A DNA stretch of 22,646 bases from Saccoglossus kowalevskii (lineage: Eukaryota; Hemichordata; Enteropneusta; Harrimaniidae), in NCBI RefSeq assembly GCF_000003605.2, contig NW_003139679.1, positions 1 through 22,646 on the forward strand, in the 5' to 3' direction. This document shows, piece by piece, positions 10,533 to 21,896 of the stretch. The notes beneath the pieces were generated by a model. That model was not told the DNA's origin, did not search any database, and saw only the letters and a list, made by a program, of their open reading frames with translations. Position 1 is the stretch's first letter. Every line of letters begins with the position of its first letter. Made by a program: the position numbers and the translations under genes.

Positions 10533-11746
10533 TGTCGACAGGGTAACTCATGAACGACGTCTACAGGGTAACTCATGAATATTGTTGACAGGGTAACTCA
10601 TGAACTTCTTCAACAGTGTAACTAATGAACGACGTTGACAGGGTAACTCATGAACCTCGTCGACAGGGTAACTCATGAACCTCGTCAACAGAGTAACTCA
10701 TGAACATTGTTGACAGGGTAACTCATGAACATTGTTGACAGGGTAACTCATGAATGTCGACGACAGGGTAACTTGTGAACGTCATCAACAGGGTAACTCA
10801 TGAACGTTGTCGACAGGGTAACTCATGAACATCGTCGACGGGGTAACTCATGAACGTCGTCGACGGGGTAACTCATGAACGTCGTCGACAGGGTAACTCA
10901 TGAACGTCGTCAACAGGGGAACTAATGAACGTCGTCAACAGGGTAACTAATGAACATCGTCAACAGGGTAACTCATGAACATCGTCAACATGGTAACTAA
11001 TGAACATCGTTAAAAGGGTAACTCATGAACGACGTCGACAGGATAACTCATGAACGTTGTCGACAGGGTAACTAATGAACATCGTCAACAGGGTAACTCA
11101 TGAACGACGTCGACAGGGTAACTCATGAACATCGTCGACAGGGTAACTCATGAACATCGTCGACAGGGTAACTAATGAACATCGTTAAAAGGGTAACTCA
11201 TGAACGACGTCGACAGGGTAACTCATGAACGTTGTCGACAGGGTAACTCATGAACCGCATCGACAGGGTAATTCATGAACGTCGTCAACAGGGTAACTAA
11301 TGAACATCGTCAACAGGGTAACTAATGAACATCGTCAACAGGGTAACTCATGAATGTCGTCAACAGGGTAACTAATGAACCTCATCGACAGGGTAACTCA
11401 TAAACGTTGTTGACAGGGTAACTCATGAACGTTGTCGACAGGGTAACTCATGAACATTGTTGACAGGGTAACTCATGAACGTCGTTGACAGGGTAACTCA
11501 TGAACGTCGTTGACAGGGTAACTCATGAACGTCGTTGACAGGGTAACTTATGAACGTCGTTGACAGGAAAACTTATGAACGTCATCGACAGGGTAACTCA
11601 TGAACGTCGTCAACAGGGTAACTCATGAACGTCGTCGACAGGGTAACTCATGAACATTGTTGACATGGTAACTCATGAACATCATCGACAGGTAACTCAT
11701 GAACGTCGTCGACAGGGTAATTCATGAACGTCGTTGATAGGGTAAC
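10314..11746 (+). repeat. Duplicated block C, copy 1
   Basis: This 1433-bp block corresponds to 14239-15646 (1408 bp). They differ by one 25-bp unit, the CCTCATCGAC unit near 11380 that the second copy lacks. The shared private marker is CAACAGGGGAACTAATG (about 10912 and 14837). Confidence 0.85.
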
Positions 11747-11941
11747 TCATGAACGCCGTTGATAGGGTAACTCATGAACCTCATCAATGGGTAACTCATG
11801 AACATTGTTGACAGGATGAACATTGTTGACAGGATGAACATTGTTGACAGGGTAACTCATGAACGTCGTCGACAGGGTAACTAAAGAACATTGTCGACGG
11901 GGTAACTCATGAACTTCGTCGACAGGGTAACTCATGAACAT
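11747..11941 (+). repeat. Marker module copy 9 (truncated on the right)
   Basis: The module runs normally to the ACGGGG unit, then has CATGAACTTCG instead of CGTGAACTTCG. After one more unit it changes directly into CA-CG-CG units and GTTAAAAGGG, without the GTCGTCACAGGG unit. This is a recombination or deletion junction near 11920-11945, and it explains the short 809-bp distance to the next module. Confidence 0.8.
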
Positions 11942-12010
11942 CGTCGACAGGGTAACTCATGAACATCGTCGACAGGGTAACTAATGAACATCGTTAAAAG
12001 GGTAACTCAT

Positions 12011-13710
12011 GAACGACGTCGACAGGGTAACTCATGAACGTTGTCGACAGGGTAACTCATGAACCGCATCGACAGGGTAATTCATGAACGTCGTCAACAG
12101 GGTAACTAATGAACATCGTCAACAGGGTAACTAATGAACATCGTCAACAGGGTAACTCATGAATGTCGTCGACAGGGTAACTCATAAACGTTGTTGACAG
12201 GGTAACTCATGAACGTTGTCGACAGGGTAACTCATGAACATTGTTGACAGGGTAACTCATGAACGTCGTTGACAGGGTAACTCATGAACGTCGTTGACAG
12301 GGTAACTCATGAACGTCGTTGACAGGGTAACTCATGAACGTCGTTGACAGGGTAACTTATGAACGTCGTTGACAGGAAAACTTATGAACGTCATCGACAG
12401 GGTAACTCATGAACGTCGTCAACAGGGTAACTCATGAACGTCGTCGACAGGGTAACTCATGAACATTGTTGACATGGTAACTCATGAACATCATCGACAG
12501 GTAACTCATGAACGTCGTCGACAGGGTAATTCATGAACGTCGTTGATAGGGTAACTCATGAACGCCGTTGATAGGGTAACTCATGAACCTCATCAATGGG
12601 TAACTCATGAACATTGTTGACAGGATGAACATTGTTGACAGGATGAACATTGTTGACAGGGTAACTCATGAACGTCGTCGACAGGGTAACTAAAGAACAT
12701 TGTCGACGGGGTAACTCGTGAACTTCGTCGACAGGGTAACTCATGAACGTCGTCACAGGGTAACTCATGAACATTGTCGACAGGGTAACTCATGAACGAC
12801 GTCTACAGGGTAACTCATGAATATTGTTGACAGGGTAACTCATGAACTTCTTCAACAGTGTAACTAATGAACGACGTTGACAGGGTAACTCATGAACCTC
12901 GTCGACAGGGTAACTCATGAACCTCGTCAACAGAGTAACTCATGAACCTCGTCAACAGGGTAACTCATGAACATTGTTGACAGGGTAACTCATGAACATT
13001 GTTGACAGGGTAACTCATGAATGTCGACGACAGGGTAACTTGTGAACGTCATCAACAGGGTAACTCATGAACGTTGTCGACAGGGTAACTCATGAACATC
13101 GTCGACGGGGTAACTCATGAACGTCGTCGTCAGGGTAACTCATGAACGTTGTTGACAAGGTAACTCATCAACATCATCGACAGGGTAACTCATGAACATT
13201 GTTGACAGGGTAACTCATGAACATTGTTGACAGGGTAACTCATGAATGTCGATGACAGGGTAACTCGTGAACGTCATCAACAGGGTAACTCATGAACGTT
13301 GTCGACAGGGTAACTCATGAACATCGTCGACGGGGTAACTCATGAACATCGTCGACGGGGTAACTCATGAACGTCGTCGACAGGGTAACTCATGAACGTT
13401 GTCGACAGGGTAACTCGTGTACGTTGTCGACAGGGTAACTCATTAACGTCATTGACAGGGAAACTCATGAACATTGTTAACAGGGTAACTAATGAACATC
13501 GTCAACAGGGTAACTAATGAACATCGTCAACAGGGTAACTAATGAACATCGTCAACAGGGTAACTAATGAACATCGTCAACAGGGTAACTCATGAACATC
13601 GTCAACATGGTAACTAATGAACATCGTTAAAAGGGTAACTCATGAACGACGTCGACAGGGTAACTCATGAACATCATCGACAGGGTAACTAATGAACATC
13701 GTTAAAAGGG
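12011..13710 (+). repeat. Duplicated block D, copy 1
   Basis: Matches 15127-16783. The offset steps from 3116 to 3091 (one 25-bp unit, in the CG-CG-TG run near 12290) and then to 3073 (one 18-bp short unit in the marker module). Shared private markers are GTCGTCGTCAGGG (about 13127 and 16200) and CGTGTACGTTG (13416 and 16489). The match ends near 13711. Confidence 0.85.
12556..12774 (+). repeat. Marker module copy 10
   Basis: Full module of the common type, with the same internal sequence as the copy at 3876 as far as I can see. It lies inside duplicated block D. Confidence 0.85.
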
Positions 13711-13780
13711 TAACTCATGAACATCGTCGACAGGGTAACTCATGAATGTCGTCGACAGGGTAACTCATGAACCGCATCGA

Positions 13781-14238
13781 CAGGGTAATTCATGAACGTC
13801 GTCAACAGGGTAACTAATGAACATCGTCAACAGGGTAACTAATGAATATCGTCAACAGGGTAACTCATGAATGTCGTCAACAGGGTAACTAATGAACCTC
13901 ATCGACAGGGTAACTCATAAACGTTGTCGACAGGGTAACTCATGAACGTTGTCGACAGGGTAACTCATGAACGTTGTCGACAGGGTAACTCATGAACGTT
14001 GTCGACAGGGTAACTCATGAACGTTGTCGACAGGGTAACTCATGAACGTTGTCGACAGGGTAACTCATGAACATTGTTGACAGGGTAACTCATGAACGTC
14101 GTCAACAGGGTAACTCATGAACGTTGTCGACAGGGTAACTCATGAACATTGTTGACATGGTAACTCATGAACATCATCGACAGGTAACTCATGAACGTCG
14201 TCGACAGGGTAATTCATGAACGTCGTTGATAGGGTAAC
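13781..14238 (+). repeat. Duplicated block G, copy 2
   Basis: Partner of 6842-7299 at offset 6939. It joins the right end of block D copy 1 to the marker module at 14239. Confidence 0.8.
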
Positions 14239-14457
14239 TCATGAACGCCGTTGATAGGGTAACTCATGAACCTCATCAATGGGTAACTCATGAACATTGT
14301 TGACAGGATGAACATTGTTGACAGGATGAACATTGTTGACAGGGTAACTCATGAACGTCGTCGACAGGGTAACTAAAGAACATTGTCGACGGGGTAACTC
14401 GTGAACTTCGTCGACAGTGTAACTCATGAACGTCGTCACAGGGTAACTCATGAACAT
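14239..14457 (+). repeat. Marker module copy 11 (T subtype)
   Basis: T-subtype module with GACAGTGTAAC, matching the copy at 10314. It opens block C copy 2. Confidence 0.85.
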
Positions 14458-15646
14458 TGTCGACAGGGTAACTCATGAACGACGTCTACAGGGTAACTCA
14501 TGAATATTGTTGACAGGGTAACTCATGAACTTCTTCAACAGTGTAACTAATGAACGACGTTGACAGGGTAACTCATGAACCTCGTCGACAGGGTAACTCA
14601 TGAACCTCGTCAACAGAGTAACTCATGAACATTGTTGACAGGGTAACTCATGAACATTGTTGACAGGGTAACTCATGAATGTCGACGACAGGGTAACTTG
14701 TGAACGTCATCAACAGGGTAACTCATGAACGTTGTCGACAGGGTAACTCATGAACATCGTCGACGGGGTAACTCATGAACGTCGTCGACGGGGTAACTCA
14801 TGAACGTCGTCGACAGGGTAACTCATGAACGTCGTCAACAGGGGAACTAATGAACGTCGTCAACAGGGTAACTAATGAACATCGTCAACAGGGTAACTCA
14901 TGAACATCGTCAACATGGTAACTAATGAACATCGTTAAAAGGGTAACTCATGAACGACGTCGACAGGATAACTCATGAACGTTGTCGACAGGGTAACTAA
15001 TGAACATCGTCAACAGGGTAACTCATGAACGACGTCGACAGGGTAACTCATGAACATCGTCGACAGGGTAACTCATGAACATCGTCGACAGGGTAACTAA
15101 TGAACATCGTTAAAAGGGTAACTCATGAACGACGTCGACAGGGTAACTCATGAACGTTGTCGACAGGGTAACTCATGAACCGCATCGACAGGGTAATTCA
15201 TGAACGTCGTCAACAGGGTAACTAATGAACATCGTCAACAGGGTAACTAATGAACATCGTCAACAGGGTAACTCATGAATGTCGTCGACAGGGTAACTCA
15301 TAAACGTTGTTGACAGGGTAACTCATGAACGTTGTCGACAGGGTAACTCATGAACATTGTTGACAGGGTAACTCATGAACGTCGTTGACAGGGTAACTCA
15401 TGAACGTCGTTGACAGGGTAACTCATGAACGTCGTTGACAGGGTAACTTATGAACGTCGTTGACAGGAAAACTTATGAACGTCATCGACAGGGTAACTCA
15501 TGAACGTCGTCAACAGGGTAACTCATGAACGTCGTCGACAGGGTAACTCATGAACATTGTTGACATGGTAACTCATGAACATCATCGACAGGTAACTCAT
15601 GAACGTCGTCGACAGGGTAATTCATGAACGTCGTTGATAGGGTAAC
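14239..15646 (+). repeat. Duplicated block C, copy 2
   Basis: Partner of 10314-11746, one unit shorter. Because block D copy 2 overlaps its right part (from 15127), the two duplications are nested or successive events. Confidence 0.85.
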
Positions 15647-16783
15647 TCATGAACGCCGTTGATAGGGTAACTCATGAACCTCATCAATGGGTAACTCATG
15701 AACATTGTTGACAGGATGAACATTGTTGACAGGGTAACTCATGAACGTCGTCGACAGGGTAACTAAAGAACATTGTCGACGGGGTAACTCGTGAACTTCG
15801 TCGACAGGGTAACTCATGAACGTCGTCACAGGGTAACTCATGAACATTGTCGACAGGGTAACTCATGAACGACGTCTACAGGGTAACTCATGAATATTGT
15901 TGACAGGGTAACTCATGAACTTCTTCAACAGTGTAACTAATGAACGACGTTGACAGGGTAACTCATGAACCTCGTCGACAGGGTAACTCATGAACCTCGT
16001 CAACAGAGTAACTCATGAACCTCGTCAACAGGGTAACTCATGAACATTGTTGACAGGGTAACTCATGAACATTGTTGACAGGGTAACTCATGAATGTCGA
16101 CGACAGGGTAACTTGTGAACGTCATCAACAGGGTAACTCATGAACGTTGTCGACAGGGTAACTCATGAACATCGTCGACGGGGTAACTCATGAACGTCGT
16201 CGTCAGGGTAACTCATGAACGTTGTTGACAAGGTAACTCATCAACATCATCGACAGGGTAACTCATGAACATTGTTGACAGGGTAACTCATGAACATTGT
16301 TGACAGGGTAACTCATGAATGTCGATGACAGGGTAACTCGTGAACGTCATCAACAGGGTAACTCATGAACGTTGTCGACAGGGTAACTCATGAACATCGT
16401 CGACGGGGTAACTCATGAACATCGTCGACGGGGTAACTCATGAACGTCGTCGACAGGGTAACTCATGAACGTTGTCGACAGGGTAACTCGTGTACGTTGT
16501 CGACAGGGTAACTCATTAACGTCATTGACAGGGAAACTCATGAACATTGTTAACAGGGTAACTAATGAACATCGTCAACAGGGTAACTAATGAACATCGT
16601 CAACAGGGTAACTAATGAACATCGTCAACAGGGTAACTAATGAACATCGTCAACAGGGTAACTCATGAACATCGTCAACATGGTAACTAATGAACATCGT
16701 TAAAAGGGTAACTCATGAACGACGTCGACAGGGTAACTCATGAACATCATCGACAGGGTAACTAATGAACATCGTTAAAAGGG
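15127..16783 (+). repeat. Duplicated block D, copy 2
   Basis: Partner of 12011-13710. After about 16784 it continues with a GACGTCGAC unit instead of a CA-CG-CG unit, which marks the duplication's right edge. Confidence 0.85.
15647..15847 (+). repeat. Marker module copy 12 (one short unit missing)
   Basis: This copy has one 18-bp CAGGAT unit instead of two, so it is exactly 18 bp shorter than the others. It is otherwise the common type. Loss of a single short unit shows that the 18-bp form also behaves as a tandem unit. Confidence 0.85.
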
Positions 16784-19187
16784 TAACTCATGAACGACGT
16801 CGACAGGGTAACTCATGAACGTTGTCGACAGGGTAACTCATGAACGTTGTCGACAGGGTAACTCATGTACGTTGTCGACAGGGTAACTCATTAACGTCAT
16901 TGACAGGGAAACTCATGAACATTGTTAACAGGGTAACTAATGAACATCGTCAACAGGGTAACTAATGAACATCGTCAACAGGGTAACTAATGAACATCGT
17001 CAACAGGGTAACTAATGAACATCGTCAACAGGGTAACTCATGAACATCGTCAACATGGTAACTAATGAACATCGTTAAAAGGGTAACTCATGAACGACGT
17101 CGACAGGATAACTCATGAACGTTGTCGACAGGGTAACTAATGAACATCGTCAACAGGGTAACTCATGAACGACGTCGACAGGGTAACTCATGAACATCGT
17201 CGACAGGGTAACTCATGAACATCGTCGACAGGGTAACTAATGAACATCGTTAAAAGGGTAACTCATGAACGACGTCGACAGGGTAACTCATGAACGTTGT
17301 CGACAGGGTAACTCATGAACGTTGTCGACAGGGTAACTCATTAACGTCGTTGACAGGGAAACTCATGAACATTGTTAACAGGGTAACTAATGAACATCGT
17401 TAAAAGGGTAACTCATGAACATCGTCGACAGGGTAACTCATGAATGTCGTCGACAGGGTAACTCATGAACCGCATCGACAGGGTAATTCATGAACGTCGT
17501 CAACAGGGTAACTAATGAACATCATCAACAGGGTAACTAATGAATATCGTCAACAGGGTAACTCATGAATGTCGTCAACAGGGTAACTAATGAACCTCAT
17601 CGACAGGGTAACTCATAAACGTTGTCGACAGGGTAACTCATGAACGTTGTCGACAGGGTAACTCATGAACATTGTTGACAGGGTAACTCATGAACGTCGT
17701 TGACAGGGTAACTCATGAACGTTGTCGACAGGGTAACTCATGAACGACGTTGACAGGGTAACTCATGAACGTTGTCGACAGGGTAACTCATGAACGTTGT
17801 CGACAGGGTAACTCATGAACGTTGTCGACAGGGTAACTCATGAACATTGTTGACAGGGTAACTCATGAACGTCGTTGACAGGGTAACTAATGAACATCGT
17901 CAACAGGGTAACTAATGAACATCGTCAACAGGGTAACTCATGAATGTCGTCTACAGGGTAACTAATGAACCTCATCGACAGGGTAACTCATAAACGTTGT
18001 CGACAGGGTAACTCATGAACGTTGTCGACAGGGTAACTCATGAACGTTGTCGACAGGGTAACTCATGAACGTTGTCGACAGGGTAACTCATGAACATTGT
18101 TGACAGGGTAACTCATGAACGTCGTCAACAGGGTAACTCATGAACGTCGTCGACAGGGTAACTCATGAACATTGTTGACATGGTAACTCATGAACATCAT
18201 CGACAGGGTAACTCATGAACGTCGTCGACAGGGTAACTCGTGAACGTCGTCAACAGGGTAACTCATGAACGTTGTTGACAGGGTAACTCATGAAACATTG
18301 TTGACAGGGTAACTCATGAACATTGTTGACAGGGTAACTCATGAACATTGTTGACAGGGTAACTCATGAACGTCGTCGACAGGGTAACTCATGAACGTCG
18401 TCGACAGGGTAACTTATGAACGTCATCGACAGGGTAACTCATGAACGACGTCGACAGGGTAACTCATGAACGTTGTCGACAGGGTAACTCATGAACGTTG
18501 TCGACAGGGTAACTCATTAACGTCGTTGACAGGGAAACTCATGAACATTGTTAACAGGGTAACTAATGAACATCGTTAAAAGGGTAACTCATGAACATCG
18601 TCGACAGGGTAACTCATGAATGTCGTCGACAGGGTAACTCATGAACCGCATCGACAGGGTAATTCATGAACGTCGTCAACAGGGTAACTAATGAACATCG
18701 TCAACAGGGTAACTAATGAACATCGTCAACAGGGTAACTCATGAATGTCGTCAACAGGGTAACTAATGAACCTCATCGACAGGGTAACTCATAAACGTTG
18801 TCGACAGGGTAACTCATGAACGTTGTCGACAGGGTAACTCATGAACGTTGTCGACAGGGTAACTCATGAACGTCGTTGACAGGGTAACTCATGAACGTCG
18901 TTGACAGGGTAACTCATGAACGTCGTTGACAGGGTAACTCATGAACGTCGTTGACAGGGTAACTCATGAACGTCGTTGACAGGGTAACTCATGAACGTCG
19001 TTGACAGGAAAACTTATGAACGTCATCGACAGGGTAACTCATGAACGTCGTCAACAGGGTAACTCATGAACGTCGTCGACAGGGTAACTCATGAACATTG
19101 TTGACATGGTAACTCATGAACATCCTCGACAGGTAACTCATGAACGTCGTCGACAGGGTAATTCATGAACGTCGTTGATAGGGTAAC
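15848..19187 (+). repeat. Longest stretch without a marker module
   Basis: Modules are 0.8-2.0 kb apart elsewhere, but this gap is 3.3 kb. It is filled by the right part of block D copy 2, by block A copy 2, and by a mix of CG-CG-TG and CA-TG-TG units from 18200 on. One unit near 18292 has an extra A (CATGAAACATTG). No unique sequence is present. Confidence 0.8.
16866..18169 (+). repeat. Duplicated block A, copy 2
   Basis: Partner of 953-2281, almost 16 kb away and one unit shorter. The exon-proximal start of the array is thus repeated deep inside it. Confidence 0.8.
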
Positions 19188-19403
19188 TCATGAACGCCGT
19201 TGATAGGGTAACTCATGAACCTCATCAATGGGTAACTCATGAACATTGTTGACAGGATGAACATTGTTGACAGGATGAACATTGTTGACAGGGTAACTCA
19301 TGAACGTCGTCGACAGGGTAACTAAACATTGTCGACGGGGTAACTCGTGAACTTCGTCGACAGGGTAACTCATGAACGTCGTCACAGGGTAACTCATGAA
19401 CAT
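19188..19403 (+). repeat. Marker module copy 13 (3-base loss)
   Basis: Common-type module in which TAACTAAAGAACATTG is shortened to TAACTAAACATTG. This single change accounts for the whole length difference between block B copies. Confidence 0.85.
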
Positions 19404-20368
19404 TGTCGACAGGGTAACTCATGAACGACGTCTACAGGGTAACTCATGAATATTGTTGACAGGGTAACTCATGAACTTCTTCAACAGTGTAACTAATGAA
19501 CGACGTTGACAGGGTAACTCATGAACCTCGTCGACAGGGTAACTCATGAACCTCGTCAACAGAGTAACTCATGAACCTCGTCAACAGGGTAACTCATGAA
19601 CATTGTTGACAGGGTAACTCATGAACATTGTTGACAGGGTAACTCATGAATGTCGACGACAGGGTAACTTGTGAACGTCATCAACAGGGTAACTCATGAA
19701 CGTTGTCGACAGGGTAACTCATGAACATCGTCGACGGGGTAACTCATGAACGTCGTCGACAGGGTAACTCATGAACGTTGTTGACAAGGTAACTCATCAA
19801 CATCATCGACAGGGTAACTCATGAACATTGTTGACAGGGTAACTCATGAACATTGTTGACAGGGTAACTCATGAATGTCGATGACAGGGTAACTCGTGAA
19901 CGTCATCAACAGGGTAACTCATGAACGTTGTTGACAGGGTAACTCATGAACATCGTCGACGGGATAACTCATGAACATCGTCGACGGGGTAACTCATGAA
20001 CGTCGTCGACAGGGTAACTCATGAACGTTGTCGACAGGGTAACTCATGAACGTTGTCGACAGGGTAACTCATGAACGTCGTCGACGGGGTAACTCATGAA
20101 CGTCGTCGACGGGGTAACTCATGAACGTCGTCGACAGGGTAACTCATGAACGACGTCTACAGGGTAACTCATGAATATTGTTGACAGGGTAACTCATGAA
20201 CGTCGTCAACAGGGTAACTAATGAACGTTGTCTACAGGGTAACTCATGAACGTCGTCGACAGGATAACTAATGAACATCGTTAAAAGGGTAACTCATGAA
20301 CGACGTCGACAGGGTAACTCATGAACGTCGTCAACAGGGTAATTCATGAACGTCGTTGATAGGGTAAC
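19188..20368 (+). repeat. Duplicated block B, copy 2
   Basis: Partner of 3876-5059. Visible private changes here include GGGATAACTC near 19952 and GTTGTTGAC near 19927. Confidence 0.85.
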
Positions 20369-20587
20369 TCATGAACGCCGTTGATAGGGTAACTCATGAA
20401 CCTCATCAATGGGTAACTCATGAACATTGTTGACAGGATGAACATTGTTGACAGGATGAACATTGTTGACAGGGTAACTCATGAACGTCATCGACAGGGT
20501 AACTAATGAACATTGTCGACGGGGTAACTCGTGAACTTCGTCGACAGGGTAACTCATGAACGTCGTCACAGGGTAACTCATGAACAT
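20369..20587 (+). repeat. Marker module copy 14 (CA subtype)
   Basis: CA-subtype module with core CG-CA-CG and TAACTAATGAA, matching those at 5060 and 21678, with the same left flank. It sits in the 1309-bp higher-order repeat. Confidence 0.85.
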
Positions 20588-21677
20588 TGTCGACAGGGTA
20601 ACTCATGAACGACGTCTACAGGGTAACTCATGAATATTGTTGACAGGGTAACTCATGAACTTCTTCAACAGTGTAACTAATGAACGACGTTGACAGGGTA
20701 ACTCATGAACCTCGTCGACAGGGTAACTCATGAACCTCGTCAACAGAGTAACTCATGAACCTCGTCAACAGAGTAACTCATGAACATTGTTGACAGGGTA
20801 ACTCATGAACGACGTCTACAGGGTAACTCATGAATATTGTTGACAGGGTAACTCATGAACTTCTTCAACAGTGTAACTAATGAACGACGTTGACAGGGTA
20901 ACTCATGAACCTCGTCGACAGGGTAACTCATGAACCTCGTCAACAGAGTAACTCATGAACATTGTTGACAGGGTAACTCATGAATGTCGACGACAGGGTA
21001 ACTCGTGAACGTCATCAACAGGGTAACTCATGAACGTCGTCGACGGGGTAACTCATGAACGTCGTCGACAGGGTAACTCATGAACGTTGTTGACAAGGTA
21101 ACTCATCAACATCATCGACAGGGTAACTCATGAACATTGTTGACAGGGTAACTCATGAACATTGTTGACAGGGTAACTCATGAATGTCGATGACAGGGTA
21201 ACTCGTGAACGTCATCAACAGGGTAACTCATGAACGTTGTTGACAGGGTAACTCATGAACATCGTCGACGGGATAACTCATGAACATCGTCGACGGGGTA
21301 ACTCATGAACGTCGTCGACAGGGTAACTCATGAACGTTGTCGACAGGGTAACTCATGAACGTTGTCGACGGGGTAACTCATGAACGTCGTCGACGGGGTA
21401 ACTCATGAACGTCGTCGACGGGGTAACTCATGAACGTCGTCGACAGGGTAACTCATGAACGACGTCTACAGGGTAACTCATGAATATTGTTGACAGGGTA
21501 ACTCATGAACGTCGTCAACAGGGTAACTAATGAACGTTGTCTACAGGGTAACTCATGAACGTCGTCGACAGGATAACTAATGAACATCGTTAAAAGGGTA
21601 ACTCATGAACGACGTCGACAGGGTAACTCATGAACGTCGTCAACAGGGTAATTCATGAACGTCGTTGATAGGGTAAC

Positions 21678-21896
21678 TCATGAACGCCGTTGATAGGGTA
21701 ACTCATGAACCTCATCAATGGGTAACTCATGAACATTGTTGACAGGATGAACATTGTTGACAGGATGAACATTGTTGACAGGGTAACTCATGAACGTCAT
21801 CGACAGGGTAACTAATGAACATTGTCGACGGGGTAACTCGTGAACTTCGTCGACAGGGTAACTCATGAACGTCGTCACAGGATAACTCATGAACAT
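21678..21896 (+). repeat. Marker module copy 15 (CA subtype)
   Basis: CA-subtype module, the neighbour of the one at 20369 in the 1309-bp repeat. Its shortened unit ends GTCACAGGATAAC rather than GTCACAGGGTAAC, a private change. Confidence 0.85.
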
